Below, piece after piece: positions 1-8,627 of a stretch of DNA of 49,172 nucleotides. Below the pieces are notes generated by a model. That model was not told the DNA's origin. It did not search any database and saw only the letters and a program-made list of their open reading frames with translations. Where the stretch lies: positions 1-49,172 of the forward strand of contig JACRLO010000022.1 of assembly GCA_016235245.1 (NCBI GenBank), in the 5' to 3' direction. The position numbers and the translations under genes were made by a program. The DNA is from Nitrospirota bacterium (GTDB lineage Bacteria; Nitrospirota; Thermodesulfovibrionia; Thermodesulfovibrionales; UBA6898). The number at the start of each line of letters is the position of its first letter. Position 1 is the stretch's first letter.

Positions 1-608
1 CCCAGAGGAGACCGTGCCATCCAGAGTATTGCATACCGTTTGTAGTCAGGGCTGATCGCGCCGGGGCGTGTCTGCAATACGAATTCCGGCGAGAGGGCAA
101 GGCCGGTAATGACAAGGGTCTTCCACCTGCCGTTGATGACCGCACCGATCCTGTCACCGGGCGAAAAACCGTGCGCCTCTGCAAAGGCCTCGCTCACGAT
201 CACCTCGTTGTCCCTCGAAGAATCGACCATCCGGCCTCTCCGGATATAGAGCCTGTTGAGGAGCGGCGTGCCGCTGTCCGGTATCGAGACGAGCCGGGCC
301 GTGACCGGCTCAGGGAAAACCTTGATATCGAGATTCACGTCAGCGACCACCCGCGTCTCAACACGGTCCACACCGGGTATCTCGCTGATACGCTGCTTCA
401 CGTTTTCCGGCGCCCGCTTCAGGGAAGCAAAGACCCTGGCAAAACCATAGTCCCGATAGAATATGTCCCGCGTGATGTTCAGCGAGTGCATGGTGCCGAT
501 CCGCCTCACAAAGGTGGCAACGCCGCTGCCGATAACCAGGGCAATGGCAAGGGCCTGGCCCTTCATCTTCCAGAGGTCACGCCAGAGCTTATGGTCGAGC
601 GCCTTCAC
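1..608 (-). CDS. ABC transporter permease, FtsX/MacB-like (partial, cut by left window edge)
   Basis: Reading leftward from a GTG at 608, the frame stays open to the window edge (about 202 codons). The start region reads VKALDHKLWRDLWKMKGQ followed by a hydrophobic helix (ALAIALVIGSGVATFV), the usual N-terminus of large FtsX-type permeases. It is followed by a hydrophilic MacB-like extracytoplasmic stretch with SEAFAEAHGFSPGDRI and INGRWKTLVITG. The GTG lies 4 bp after the stop of the upstream ATPase gene, so the two are co-transcribed and probably translationally coupled. The C-terminal membrane helices are outside the window. Substrate is unknown; lipid, lipoprotein or peptide export is typical of the family. 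Confidence 0.75.
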   Translation of the reverse strand, partial: MKALDHKLWRDLWKMKGQALAIALVIGSGVATFVRRIGTMHSLNITRDIFYRDYGFARVFASLKRAPENVKQRISEIPGVDRVETRVVADVNLDIKVFPEPVTARLVSIPDSGTPLLNRLYIRRGRMVDSSRDNEVIVSEAFAEAHGFSPGDRIGAVINGRWKTLVITGLALSPEFVLQTRPGAISPDYKRYAILWMARSPL

Positions 609-612
609 ACCG

Positions 613-1362
613 TTACCAGTGCAGCTCGCGAGGCGGTTTTTTCGTTGCATTCGTCTTGATATCGCTGATCAGACCGTTGCTGAGATGGATCACGCGGTCG
701 GCCATATCTGCGATGTCGACATTGTGCGTAATGATTACGGTTGTGGTACCGAGTTGACGGTTCACCTGTTCAAGAGCCTCGAGCACGACCACGCCGGTTT
801 CAGAATCCAGTGCGCCGGTCGGTTCGTCGCAGAGCAGCACCTCAGGGTTCTTCGATATGGCCCTCGCGATCGCAACGCGCTGCTGTTCACCCCCTGAAAG
901 CTGTGAGGGGAAATGGTCGAGCCTGTCGCTGAGATTGACCACGGCAAGCGCATCTTCTGGCTTCATCGGATCTTTTGCGATCTCGGTGACTACAGCCACA
1001 TTTTCCTGCGCTGTAAGGCTCGGGATAAGGTTATAGAACTGGAAGACAAAACCGACATGGAACCTGCGGTATTCGGTCAGCTCCTTCTCCGTTGCCCGCG
1101 TAAGGTCCCTGTCCCGGTAAGTAACCTTTCCTGCGGTTGCCGTGTCGAGTCCGCCTAATATGTTCAGAAGCGTGGACTTGCCGCTGCCTGAAGGCCCTAA
1201 AAGCACAACCAGTTCTCCGGCGAACAGGTCCAGATCAATGCCCCGCAGCGCATGGACCTTCACCGCCCCCATCTCATAGACCTTTGTGAGCGCCCTGGTC
1301 ATGAATACGGCGTCCTTCGGCTTGTCCGCAGTGCCCGGCATCTTTTGCTGCAGTGGATCCAT
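613..1362 (-). CDS. ABC transporter ATP-binding protein, LolD/MacB type
   Basis: This is the 249-residue ATPase of an FtsX-type exporter. Visible motifs are Walker A GPSGSGKS (56-63), the Q-loop in FVFQFYNL (Q108), the signature [14 protein letters not shown] (155-168), Walker [13 protein letters not shown] (from 175) and the H-loop ITHN (H213). The start at 1362 is preceded by GGAGA at good spacing. It carries about 20 extra N-terminal residues compared with a minimal LolD. The partner permease starts 4 bp downstream. The family is known to power export or extraction of envelope substrates rather than import; the actual substrate cannot be read from sequence. Confidence 0.9.
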   Translation of the reverse strand: MDPLQQKMPGTADKPKDAVFMTRALTKVYEMGAVKVHALRGIDLDLFAGELVVLLGPSGSGKSTLLNILGGLDTATAGKVTYRDRDLTRATEKELTEYRRFHVGFVFQFYNLIPSLTAQENVAVVTEIAKDPMKPEDALAVVNLSDRLDHFPSQLSGGEQQRVAIARAISKNPEVLLCDEPTGALDSETGVVVLEALEQVNRQLGTTTVIITHNVDIADMADRVIHLSNGLISDIKTNATKKPPRELHW

Positions 1363-1588
1363 AGTTGCTTTCTCCGCTACCAGTATACCGCAGAAGACCT
1401 GTCTTCAGCATGGGGGCAATGCTGATACTCAAGGTCCCGATGATCCTTTAATCTGCCATGTTGATCAGAAGGTTTTTACTCTGCAATCATAATTTTGTGA
1501 TATATTCATACCAGAAACGAGACAGACCGAAAGTTCGTAAAGTAATCGTTCGGCAGAATAACAAATCAAGCAGCAGGAGGAATACACG

Positions 1589-1960
1589 ATGATCCCGGAG
1601 AAACTGCTGGAAATCATGAAGAAGGATGGAGTTGTTGCTATCGCCACCCTGGGACCTGATGGACCCCACATGGTCAATACGTGGAATAGCTACCTTAGAA
1701 TATCTCCAGATGGACGGCTTTTTATCCCCGCAGGTTACATGAACAAAACAGAGGCCAACATTGCCCACAATCCGAATCTTTTGATTACCTTGGGAAGCAG
1801 TAAGGTTGAGGGCCTGCATGGAGCGGGTGCCGGTTTCCTGATCAAGGGAACGGGAATGTTCGTGACGACCGGCCCTGATTTTGATTTCATGAAAGAAAAG
1901 TTCAGTTGGCTGCGTGCCACCCTGGCAGTTACAATCGAATCAGCCACTCAAACCTGGTGA
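1589..1960 (+). CDS. pyridoxamine 5'-phosphate oxidase-like flavin split-barrel protein
   Basis: A 123-residue protein with the short split-barrel pattern: an N-terminal helix, then DGVVAIATLGPDGPHMVNTW, a middle strand pair around PDGRLFIPAG, NPNLLITLGSS and a closing FSWLRATLAVTIESATQTW. Members bind FMN or related flavins and act as small reductases or flavin-binding proteins; the substrate is not predictable. It begins with ATG after a strong AGGAGG. It stands alone between a divergent ABC operon and an orphan membrane protein. The true vitamin B6 enzyme PdxH is longer, so a pdxH assignment is not supported. Confidence 0.75.
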   Translation: MIPEKLLEIMKKDGVVAIATLGPDGPHMVNTWNSYLRISPDGRLFIPAGYMNKTEANIAHNPNLLITLGSSKVEGLHGAGAGFLIKGTGMFVTTGPDFDFMKEKFSWLRATLAVTIESATQTW

Positions 1961-2119
1961 AGCAGACTCTCGGGGAGAATGATTGAATGGTCGCTATAAA
2001 GACCGATAAATTTCATTTAATGTTGCGTGTGAAGCCCTGCCCAAATGATGCGCCTTTCTTTTGGTAATCGGTGATGCTTAAACTGAAAGTTCGTATCGCA
2101 ATATTGCTAAATACATAAA

Positions 2120-2512
2120 ATGATTAATAATCGCCTAATAAATTCAAACCTCGTAATTGCTATCCTGGCTGGTGTAGTCGCAATGGTGGGTATAAATAAT
2201 ATTTCAATATTCCTGCACTTGAGCCACGGCTTCTATCTTGCCTTCATTACCTTTATCATTATGGGTGTAATACTTGAACTTACGGCCCCCGAGAACACTA
2301 AATTAATTATGCTCGTATTCCTTGCATACGCTGCTATTTTCGTCGGTGTGGCGGTTGATGCATCTCTGGATTATTTCTTCAGAAACTTCGGTCGCAATCT
2401 CTGGGGTGCTGAGGTAGTCATGTGGTGGATCTTTGCCCCGATTCCGGTTAGTCTCGGTATCCTACTCATTAGAAAAACGGCTAAAAGAAAAAAGGGTGAT
2501 GAAAAAGTCTGA
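2120..2512 (+). CDS. small integral membrane protein of unknown function
   Basis: A 130-residue protein with about four hydrophobic segments (roughly 9-30, 36-53, 60-80 and 98-117) and a lysine-rich C-terminal tail (RKTAKRKKGDEKV) likely to be cytoplasmic. I do not recognise a family. No Shine-Dalgarno sequence is obvious before the ATG, and the gene and flanks are more AT-rich than the surroundings. It has no operon partner: 159 bp separate it from the upstream gene and the next gene is convergent. The hydrophobic pattern and continuous frame support a real protein, but it is the least certain CDS here. Confidence 0.55.
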   Translation: MINNRLINSNLVIAILAGVVAMVGINNISIFLHLSHGFYLAFITFIIMGVILELTAPENTKLIMLVFLAYAAIFVGVAVDASLDYFFRNFGRNLWGAEVVMWWIFAPIPVSLGILLIRKTAKRKKGDEKV

Positions 2513-2615
2513 GCTTTTCTCGTGATATTCAACACATTTGACAGCCGGCCAGTTTCGTTAACTTGTATTGTCAGTCACATCGTCAGGGCAGATAATTCTG
2601 CGTGAGAAAAAAGTA

Positions 2616-3185
2616 TCAAAGGCAGCGTATCTCCCGCCGGTCAGTAACGATAATGCTCACCTTCTTGTCATGGTCATCTGTAGGCACTGACTCGATCACC
2701 TGCTCTTCGTACGTCGGAGCGACTACAGGCACAGGTTTCTGGAGTTCGGCAAGCAGCCGGTCGTAAAAGCCGCCGCCATACCCGATACGATTACCGGTTT
2801 CGTCAAACGCAGCGCCTGGTATGATAATCGCGGCGACATCGTTGATGCCGCATTTTCGGTCATCAGTCAGAACAGAGGGTTCAGGGATCTTCATGTATCC
2901 GGGGACTAGCTCATCACGGTTTTTGATTTCATAGAGCCCAAGGTTCTGCCCTTCCACTCTCGGAAGCACAACCCTTTTGCCCTCATCAAGCGCACGTTGT
3001 ATCATGCCGAAGGTGTCGACCTCTGACCTGAAAGAGGCGAACAAGAAGATTGTCTTTGCCGTCTTGACCTCATCGAGGCTAAAAAGACGCTCCAGAATTG
3101 ATTTGTCCTTGATCTTTTTTACTACCGGAGGGATGCTGTCTCTTTTTGCAAGGATCTCTTTTCTGAGAGAGGCCTTCTCAGGCAT
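2616..3185 (-). CDS. 5-formyltetrahydrofolate cyclo-ligase
   Basis: Converts 5-formyl-THF to 5,10-methenyl-THF using ATP, returning folate to the C1 pool that feeds the methyl branch of the Wood-Ljungdahl pathway. The 189-residue length is normal. The family signature is clear: a basic N-terminus (SLRKEILAKRDSIP), IIIPGAAFDETGNRIGYGGG and YDRLL (GYGGGFYDR at 135-143). Its ATG lies inside the end of cooC (8-bp overlap, ATGCCTGA), so the two genes are translationally coupled. It is the cytosolic MTHFS family (ygfA/fau in E. coli). Confidence 0.92.
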   Translation of the reverse strand: MPEKASLRKEILAKRDSIPPVVKKIKDKSILERLFSLDEVKTAKTIFLFASFRSEVDTFGMIQRALDEGKRVVLPRVEGQNLGLYEIKNRDELVPGYMKIPEPSVLTDDRKCGINDVAAIIIPGAAFDETGNRIGYGGGFYDRLLAELQKPVPVVAPTYEEQVIESVPTDDHDKKVSIIVTDRREIRCL

Positions 3186-3954
3186 TCAATACTGTTTCGA
3201 TCGCAGCCTTGATCTGCTTCACCTCTTCAACCGTCTGAGGCGCGAATTTGAAGGGAGAGTCGCCCTTGATATCAGCCTCCATGATCGCATGGCTGAAGCT
3301 GATATGTCCGGCAAGCTCCATGGTGCCGATTCCTTTTTTTACAAAATCCAGATCATCCTGTCCGCGTATCTTGTTGGCAACAACAAAGACGTTCTTTACA
3401 CCCAGGCCCTTGGCCATATCACGGACAACACCAGCTGTCTGGATGCTGCGCTGTCCCGGCTCAATAACGACAATAAAGGCATCAACAGAATCAGCCGTGC
3501 CGCGCGTCAGATGCTCAATGCCTGCCTCCATATCAACAATCACCACTTCGTTCCTTTCAACTACCAGGTGGCGGAGAAGCCTGCGGAGAAGCACATTCTC
3601 AGGGCAGTAACAGCCTGATGAAGCAGCCTTGCCCTTGCCCATAATAAGGAGTGTTATGCCGTCGATCTTGTAACCAACTCCTTCGGGAAGATCGTCGACT
3701 TTCGGGTTGAGCTTGTAGATGCCCGGGCTGCCGGGCTTAGATCCGGTGCGTTCCTCGATCAATTCATTCATGTTGGCGATCGGCACAATCTTTTCCGCAT
3801 CCGACCGGGAGACGCCAAGAGCAGAAGCAAGATTTGCATCGGGGTCTGCATCAACAGCAATCACTTTATTGCCTTCTGCTGCAAAAAGATAACTCAGAAT
3901 AGAAGAAAGGGTTGTCTTGCCTACGCCGCCTTTTCCGGTAACTGCAATTTTCAT
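3178..3954 (-). CDS. cooC: CooC-type nickel-insertion ATPase for CO dehydrogenase
   Basis: A 258-residue SIMIBI-class ATPase with a deviant Walker A, GKGGVGKTT (7-15), and switch residues in VIAVDADPDANLASALG. The CYC pair (C115, C117) matches the CxC nickel/zinc-binding motif of CooC, and DMEAGIEHL is the Walker B region. In characterised systems CooC dimers deliver nickel to the C-cluster of CO dehydrogenase. The substrate gene acsA lies 24 kb away in this window. It is transcribed away from argD with an 83-bp gap and overlaps the folate cyclo-ligase gene downstream. Alternative: an AcsF-type maturation factor, which is the same family. Confidence 0.88.
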   Translation of the reverse strand: MKIAVTGKGGVGKTTLSSILSYLFAAEGNKVIAVDADPDANLASALGVSRSDAEKIVPIANMNELIEERTGSKPGSPGIYKLNPKVDDLPEGVGYKIDGITLLIMGKGKAASSGCYCPENVLLRRLLRHLVVERNEVVIVDMEAGIEHLTRGTADSVDAFIVVIEPGQRSIQTAGVVRDMAKGLGVKNVFVVANKIRGQDDLDFVKKGIGTMELAGHISFSHAIMEADIKGDSPFKFAPQTVEEVKQIKAAIETVLNA

Positions 3955-4037
3955 GACCTGATTCTACCATTACGTAAAATCTGCTGTCAAAGCCATTTTT
4001 GCTTGATTTTTCAAAGAGTTATGAAGTATTATTTCGG

Positions 4038-5237
4038 ATGGAAACAAAGAAACTTATCGAAGAGTCCGAGCTGTATCTCATGCATACGTACAACCGGTTT
4101 CCGATTGTTTTGAAAAAAGGCCGGGGACTGAAAGTATGGGACTGGGACGGCAAGGAGTATCTTGATTTTGTGGGAGGTATTGCCACAAACTGTCTTGGAC
4201 ATTGCCATCCCAAGGTCGTTGTCGCCATACAAAAACAGGCGCAGCGCCTTATTCACGTTTCGAATTTCTATCATATCGAACCACAAATACGGCTCGCAAA
4301 ACTGCTTGTTGAGCATTCCTTTGCCGATAAGGTCTTTTTCTGCAACTCGGGAGCCGAGGCCAATGAGGCTGCAATCAAGCTCAGCCGGAGATATTTCAAG
4401 GAACACCTTGGCCAGAACAAGTTTGAGATAATCGCGGCACATAACTCCTTTCATGGCAGAACCATGGCGACGCTGACGGCAACCGGGCAGGACAAGTTCA
4501 AGATCGGCTTTGATCCGCTGCTTCCCGGCATCAAACATGCAGCCTTCAATGATATCGAAGACCTCAGGAGTGCAATAACAAATGAGACCTGTGCTATTTT
4601 GCTGGAACCTGTCCAGGGAGAGAGCGGAGTCCGGATTCCTGATGCCGATTACTTTAAACAGGTGAGAAAGCTCTGCGACGATAACAACGTGCTTCTGATC
4701 CTTGATGAGGTCCAGACCGGTATCGGCAGGACAGGCAAGCTTTTTGGTTACGAACATTTCGGTATTACGCCCGATATCATAACCATTGCGAAGGGTCTGG
4801 GCGGGGGCTTTCCGATCGGAGCCATGCTGGCCACTGATGAGGTTGCGGCTGCTTTTCAGCCCGGGACACATGCCTCCACCTTTGGCGGCAATCCCCTGGC
4901 ATGCACTGCCGCGATCACAACCCTTGAGGTTCTGCTGGAAGACGGCTTCGTCCTGGACCAGTGCCGGAGAATGGGCAAGTATTTCAAAAAGAAACTTGAA
5001 GCACTGCAAAAAGACTTTCCTGAAACGATTTCAGAGGTGCGGGGTATGGGTCTGCTTATTGCCATGGAACTGTTTCGGGACTGCGCGCCTATTGTGAAAG
5101 CATGCATTGACCGGGGTGTGCTGATTAACTGCACTGCAGGCAATGTACTGCGGTTCATGCCACCGCTCATCGTCACGGAAAAAGATATCGACCACCTTGC
5201 CGACGTACTCGAGCAGGTGTTTGACTCATTGGCCTAA
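4038..5237 (+). CDS. argD: acetylornithine aminotransferase
   Basis: A PLP-dependent class III aminotransferase of arginine biosynthesis: N-acetylornithine + 2-oxoglutarate to N-acetylglutamate semialdehyde + glutamate. Motifs include FVGGIATNCLGHCHPKVV near the N-terminus, FCNSGAEANEAAIKLSRR for PLP phosphate binding, LILDEVQTGIGRTGKLF, and the Schiff-base lysine in TIAKGLGGGFPIGAML (K252 from this start). I chose the ATG at 4038 (399 aa). The frame extends upstream to a TTG at 3999, but those 13 residues do not look conserved and neither start has a strong Shine-Dalgarno. argF follows after 9 bp, supporting the arginine assignment over succinylornithine or GABA transamination. Confidence 0.92.
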   Translation: METKKLIEESELYLMHTYNRFPIVLKKGRGLKVWDWDGKEYLDFVGGIATNCLGHCHPKVVVAIQKQAQRLIHVSNFYHIEPQIRLAKLLVEHSFADKVFFCNSGAEANEAAIKLSRRYFKEHLGQNKFEIIAAHNSFHGRTMATLTATGQDKFKIGFDPLLPGIKHAAFNDIEDLRSAITNETCAILLEPVQGESGVRIPDADYFKQVRKLCDDNNVLLILDEVQTGIGRTGKLFGYEHFGITPDIITIAKGLGGGFPIGAMLATDEVAAAFQPGTHASTFGGNPLACTAAITTLEVLLEDGFVLDQCRRMGKYFKKKLEALQKDFPETISEVRGMGLLIAMELFRDCAPIVKACIDRGVLINCTAGNVLRFMPPLIVTEKDIDHLADVLEQVFDSLA

Positions 5238-5246
5238 GGGAGAATC

Positions 5247-6155
5247 ATGAATAAAGATATCCTGAAAATATCGGACCTGACAAAATCTGAAATAGAATCG
5301 GTAGTGAACCGCGCTGTTGCGCTCAAGGCCGGCAAAGATGCAGGTGCCTGCCCGCTGATCGGCAAGAATATCGGACTCTTCTTTGAGAAGCCCTCAACAC
5401 GAACCCGGCTCTCCTTTGAGGCAGGTATCTATCAGCTTGGCGGCAATGCCATCTGCATGAATCCTGAGGAACTCCAACTTGGCAGGGGTGAGACGATCGC
5501 GGATACAGCCAGGACGATATCGCGGTATCTGAATGCCTTCATGATGAGGACCTTGTCTCATGCCACCATCGAGACCCTTGCAGCAAACAGCACCATACCG
5601 GTGATCAACGGCCTAAGCGATTTGCATCATCCCTGCCAGGCGCTTGCTGATGTGATGACCCTGCTCGAAAAGAAAGGCAGGATCGAAGGGCTGAAGGTCG
5701 CCTATATCGGCGACGGCAACAATGTCTGCAACTCCCTGATCGAAGCGGCTGCGGTCCTGGGCTTTCATCTGACAATCGCCTGTCCTGAGGGTTTTGAACC
5801 CCACAGCGAGATACTGGAAACTTCGCGTGCACAGGCAAAAAGCGAGATTCTCGTGCTCAGGGATCCCCGGGAGGCTGCGGGTATGGCTGATGCCGTGTAC
5901 ACTGATGTCTGGGTAAGCATGGGACAGGAACAAGAGGCTACGCATAAAAAGATGAAGTTTAAGGGATATCAGATAAATACAACGCTCCTCTCCTGCGCAA
6001 AGAAAGATGCTCTCGTTCTTCACTGTCTGCCGGCCCATCGCGGAGAAGAGATAACGGACGAGGTGATAGACGGGCCCCAGAGTGTTGTCTTTGATCAGGC
6101 AGAAAACCGCCTGCATACGCAGAAGGCACTTCTTGAGATGCTGCTCGTACATTAA
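5247..6155 (+). CDS. argF: ornithine carbamoyltransferase
   Basis: Catalyses carbamoyl phosphate + ornithine to citrulline. The 302-residue length is typical. The carbamoyl-phosphate loop STRTR is at 50-54, the HPCQ motif at 128-131 (HHPCQALADVMTLLE), DVWVSMGQE near the ornithine-binding region and HCLPAHRGEE from 259. The ATG follows an AAGGGAG ribosome site and lies 9 bp after argD. The other arginine genes are not in the window, so the pathway is dispersed. Confidence 0.96.
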   Translation: MNKDILKISDLTKSEIESVVNRAVALKAGKDAGACPLIGKNIGLFFEKPSTRTRLSFEAGIYQLGGNAICMNPEELQLGRGETIADTARTISRYLNAFMMRTLSHATIETLAANSTIPVINGLSDLHHPCQALADVMTLLEKKGRIEGLKVAYIGDGNNVCNSLIEAAAVLGFHLTIACPEGFEPHSEILETSRAQAKSEILVLRDPREAAGMADAVYTDVWVSMGQEQEATHKKMKFKGYQINTTLLSCAKKDALVLHCLPAHRGEEITDEVIDGPQSVVFDQAENRLHTQKALLEMLLVH

Positions 6156-6160
6156 TCTTC

Positions 6161-7816
6161 ATGGATAACGTCCTCTCAGTCATCGCACTTGGCGGTCTCG
6201 AAGAGATCGGCCTTAATATGACGGTCATGGAATACGGTGAAGATATGATCGTCATCGACGCCGGTCTTATGTTCCCGACAGAGGACATGTTAGGCGTTGA
6301 TTTCGTCATCCCTGACTTCACCTATGTGCTCGAAAACAGAGACAAGGTAAGAGGGATATTTCTTACCCACGGGCATGAAGACCATGTCGGCGCTCTTCCT
6401 TTTCTGCTCAAGGAAATAAACGTTCCGGTATATGGCACACCGCTTACGATCGGTCTCGTCAGAGAAAAACTGAAAGAACACAAGATGGATGATATCCAGC
6501 TTATCACGGTTAACCCCCGGGACATCATTGAGGCCGGAGCGTTCACGCTCGAACCGATACGGGTGACCCACAGTATTGTTGACGGTGTTGCGTATGGGAT
6601 AAAGACACCTGCAGGTCTCATCGTGCATACCGGAGACTTCAAGCTCGATCCGACCCCTGTTGACGGCAAACTCATGGACTTTCACAAATTCGCAGAGTAT
6701 GGCGAAAACGGCACGCTGCTGCTCCTTTCAGACAGCACCAACGCGGAACGCGGCGGCTTCACCTTCTCTGAAAAAGAAGTGCGCAGGGCCTTTGAGGATA
6801 TCTTTTCCGATGCAAAGGGAAGGATCATCATTTCAACGTTTGCATCGAATATACACAGGATACAGCAGGTGATCGATGTTGCGGTCATGTTTGGCAGAAA
6901 GGTCATTCTTACCGGCAGAAGCATGGTGGCAAATGCCCAGATAGCGCTTGATCTGGGGTATCTCAGCATACCGTCTGAAACCTGGCTGAAACTGGAAGAC
7001 CTGAAGAACCTCAATGACAGCGAGGTCGTGATCATGACCACCGGGAGCCAGGGTGAGCCTATGAGTGTGCTCTCAAGGATCGCGACAGACGAACATAAGC
7101 AGATAAAGATCAAAGAAAACGACATCGTGATACTTTCCGCAAAGGTAATTCCCGGAAATGAGCGTGCGATTGGCCGGATCATCAACTACCTTTTCCGGCG
7201 GGGCGCAAATGTCATTTATGAAAAGGTATCGGAGATCCATGTCTCAGGCCATGCATCAAAAGAGGAGCTTAAGTTGATGCTGAACCTGGTAAGACCGAAA
7301 TATTTCATGCCGGTGCACGGTGAGTACCGGCACAAATTCTACCATGCCAGGCTTGCAGAGAAGATCGGCATCCCGAAGGAAAACATCTTCAACCTCGAAA
7401 ACGGCGATGTGCTCGAGGTCTCGGAGGACGAGACGCGCAAGGCAGGCAAGGTCGCCACAGGCCGCATCTTCGTGGACGGCAAGGGCGTGGGTGATGTCGA
7501 AGACATGGTGCTCCGGGACAGACGACGGCTGGCCCATGACGGCATCGTGATCGTTATCATCACGATCGAGAAATTGACCGGCAGCGTCGTATCCGGTCCT
7601 GATATCATTTCACGGGGATTTATCTTTGAAGATGCGTCACAGGATGTGCTCAATGATGTAAAGGAGCTTGTGTATCTGACCCTTTCCGGGATGACTCCTG
7701 AACTCATTGCAGACAAGGCCATTGTTGAGGCAAAGATCAGAAGCGTTCTTAAGAAATACCTCAGAAACACCATGGACCGCAAGCCCATGATCATGCCGCT
7801 TGTATTTGAAGTGTAG
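6161..7816 (+). CDS. rnj: ribonuclease J
   Basis: A metallo-beta-lactamase/beta-CASP ribonuclease with 5'-3' exonuclease and endonuclease activity in RNA turnover. The zinc motif HGHEDH (70-75) is intact, a second histidine lies in LIVHTGDFKLDPTPVDG, and ISTFASNIHRIQQ, TTGSQGEPMS and VSGHASKEELKLML mark the beta-CASP and RMMBL regions. The C-terminal domain continues to residue 551, the normal size. It starts 5 bp after argF with no ribosome site of note (ATG in CATTAATCTTCATGG), so coupling with argF is likely. Confidence 0.95.
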   Translation: MDNVLSVIALGGLEEIGLNMTVMEYGEDMIVIDAGLMFPTEDMLGVDFVIPDFTYVLENRDKVRGIFLTHGHEDHVGALPFLLKEINVPVYGTPLTIGLVREKLKEHKMDDIQLITVNPRDIIEAGAFTLEPIRVTHSIVDGVAYGIKTPAGLIVHTGDFKLDPTPVDGKLMDFHKFAEYGENGTLLLLSDSTNAERGGFTFSEKEVRRAFEDIFSDAKGRIIISTFASNIHRIQQVIDVAVMFGRKVILTGRSMVANAQIALDLGYLSIPSETWLKLEDLKNLNDSEVVIMTTGSQGEPMSVLSRIATDEHKQIKIKENDIVILSAKVIPGNERAIGRIINYLFRRGANVIYEKVSEIHVSGHASKEELKLMLNLVRPKYFMPVHGEYRHKFYHARLAEKIGIPKENIFNLENGDVLEVSEDETRKAGKVATGRIFVDGKGVGDVEDMVLRDRRRLAHDGIVIVIITIEKLTGSVVSGPDIISRGFIFEDASQDVLNDVKELVYLTLSGMTPELIADKAIVEAKIRSVLKKYLRNTMDRKPMIMPLVFEV

Positions 7817-7859
7817 TGGTTCAGGATAGCAACCCGCCAAATCTGGTATAATCAACATC

Positions 7860-8627
7860 ATGATAGAAGCCTTGATTTTAGGGATTGTGCAGGGTCTGAC
7901 CGAGTTTCTGCCCGTCAGCAGCACTGCCCATCTTATCCTTTTCCCCTGGTTCTTCCGCTGGAGCGGAGAACTCGATTCACTCACCTTTGACGTTGCACTT
8001 CATGCAGGGACGCTGCTTTCTCTTGTCCTGTGCTTCTGGAAAGACTGGATCGACCTGCTCCTCAGGAGACAGAAACTTTTCATGCTGATCGTAATAGCAT
8101 CAGTCCCGGCAGGCATTGCAGGCGTTCTGCTGGGAGATCTTGTCGAGCACGCCCTCAGGAGGCCTTCTCTTATTGCGGCATCGCTCGTCGTCTTTGGCGG
8201 CGTTATGCTGCTGGCAGAGAAAATGGGCAAGACACGGACCGTTGCCAGTATTGACTTTACCGATGCACTGATAATCGGTCTTGCACAGGCTGTCGCCCTC
8301 ATCCCCGGGGTCTCCCGCTCGGGCATAACCATATCAGCCGGGTTGTTTCGCGGACTTGAACGCGAGGCTTCAGCGCGCTTCTCATTTCTGCTTTCGACGC
8401 CTATCATTGCCGGTGCAACGCTGCTTCATGCACGCAAACTTCTTAAGACAGGTGCTGACCATAACATGTCTCTTTTTCTGATCGGTTTTATTGCCGCAGC
8501 AGTTTCCGGATTTGCAGCCATAACGTTCCTTCTTAACTTCCTGAAGAAACACCCGCTGAATCTCTTTGCCTATTACCGGTTCGGGCTTGCCGTTGTTATC
8601 ATTGCAGGGATATGGCTAAGAACCTAG
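7860..8627 (+). CDS. uppP: undecaprenyl-diphosphatase
   Basis: An integral membrane phosphatase recycling undecaprenyl pyrophosphate to the monophosphate carrier for peptidoglycan and other envelope polymers. The BacA/UppP signatures are present: QGLTEFLPVSSTAHLIL near residue 10 and IPGVSRSGITISAGL near 145, plus a hydrophobic multi-span profile. At 255 residues it is a little shorter than the E. coli enzyme (273). Its 3' end overlaps ftsK by 16 bp. Confidence 0.95.
   Translation: MIEALILGIVQGLTEFLPVSSTAHLILFPWFFRWSGELDSLTFDVALHAGTLLSLVLCFWKDWIDLLLRRQKLFMLIVIASVPAGIAGVLLGDLVEHALRRPSLIAASLVVFGGVMLLAEKMGKTRTVASIDFTDALIIGLAQAVALIPGVSRSGITISAGLFRGLEREASARFSFLLSTPIIAGATLLHARKLLKTGADHNMSLFLIGFIAAAVSGFAAITFLLNFLKKHPLNLFAYYRFGLAVVIIAGIWLRT

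Noticed and set aside
4029-5009. Long open frame on the minus strand (326 codons)
   Set aside because: It lies wholly antisense to argD, whose product is unmistakable, and its translation shows no family pattern. It is a shadow of codon bias.
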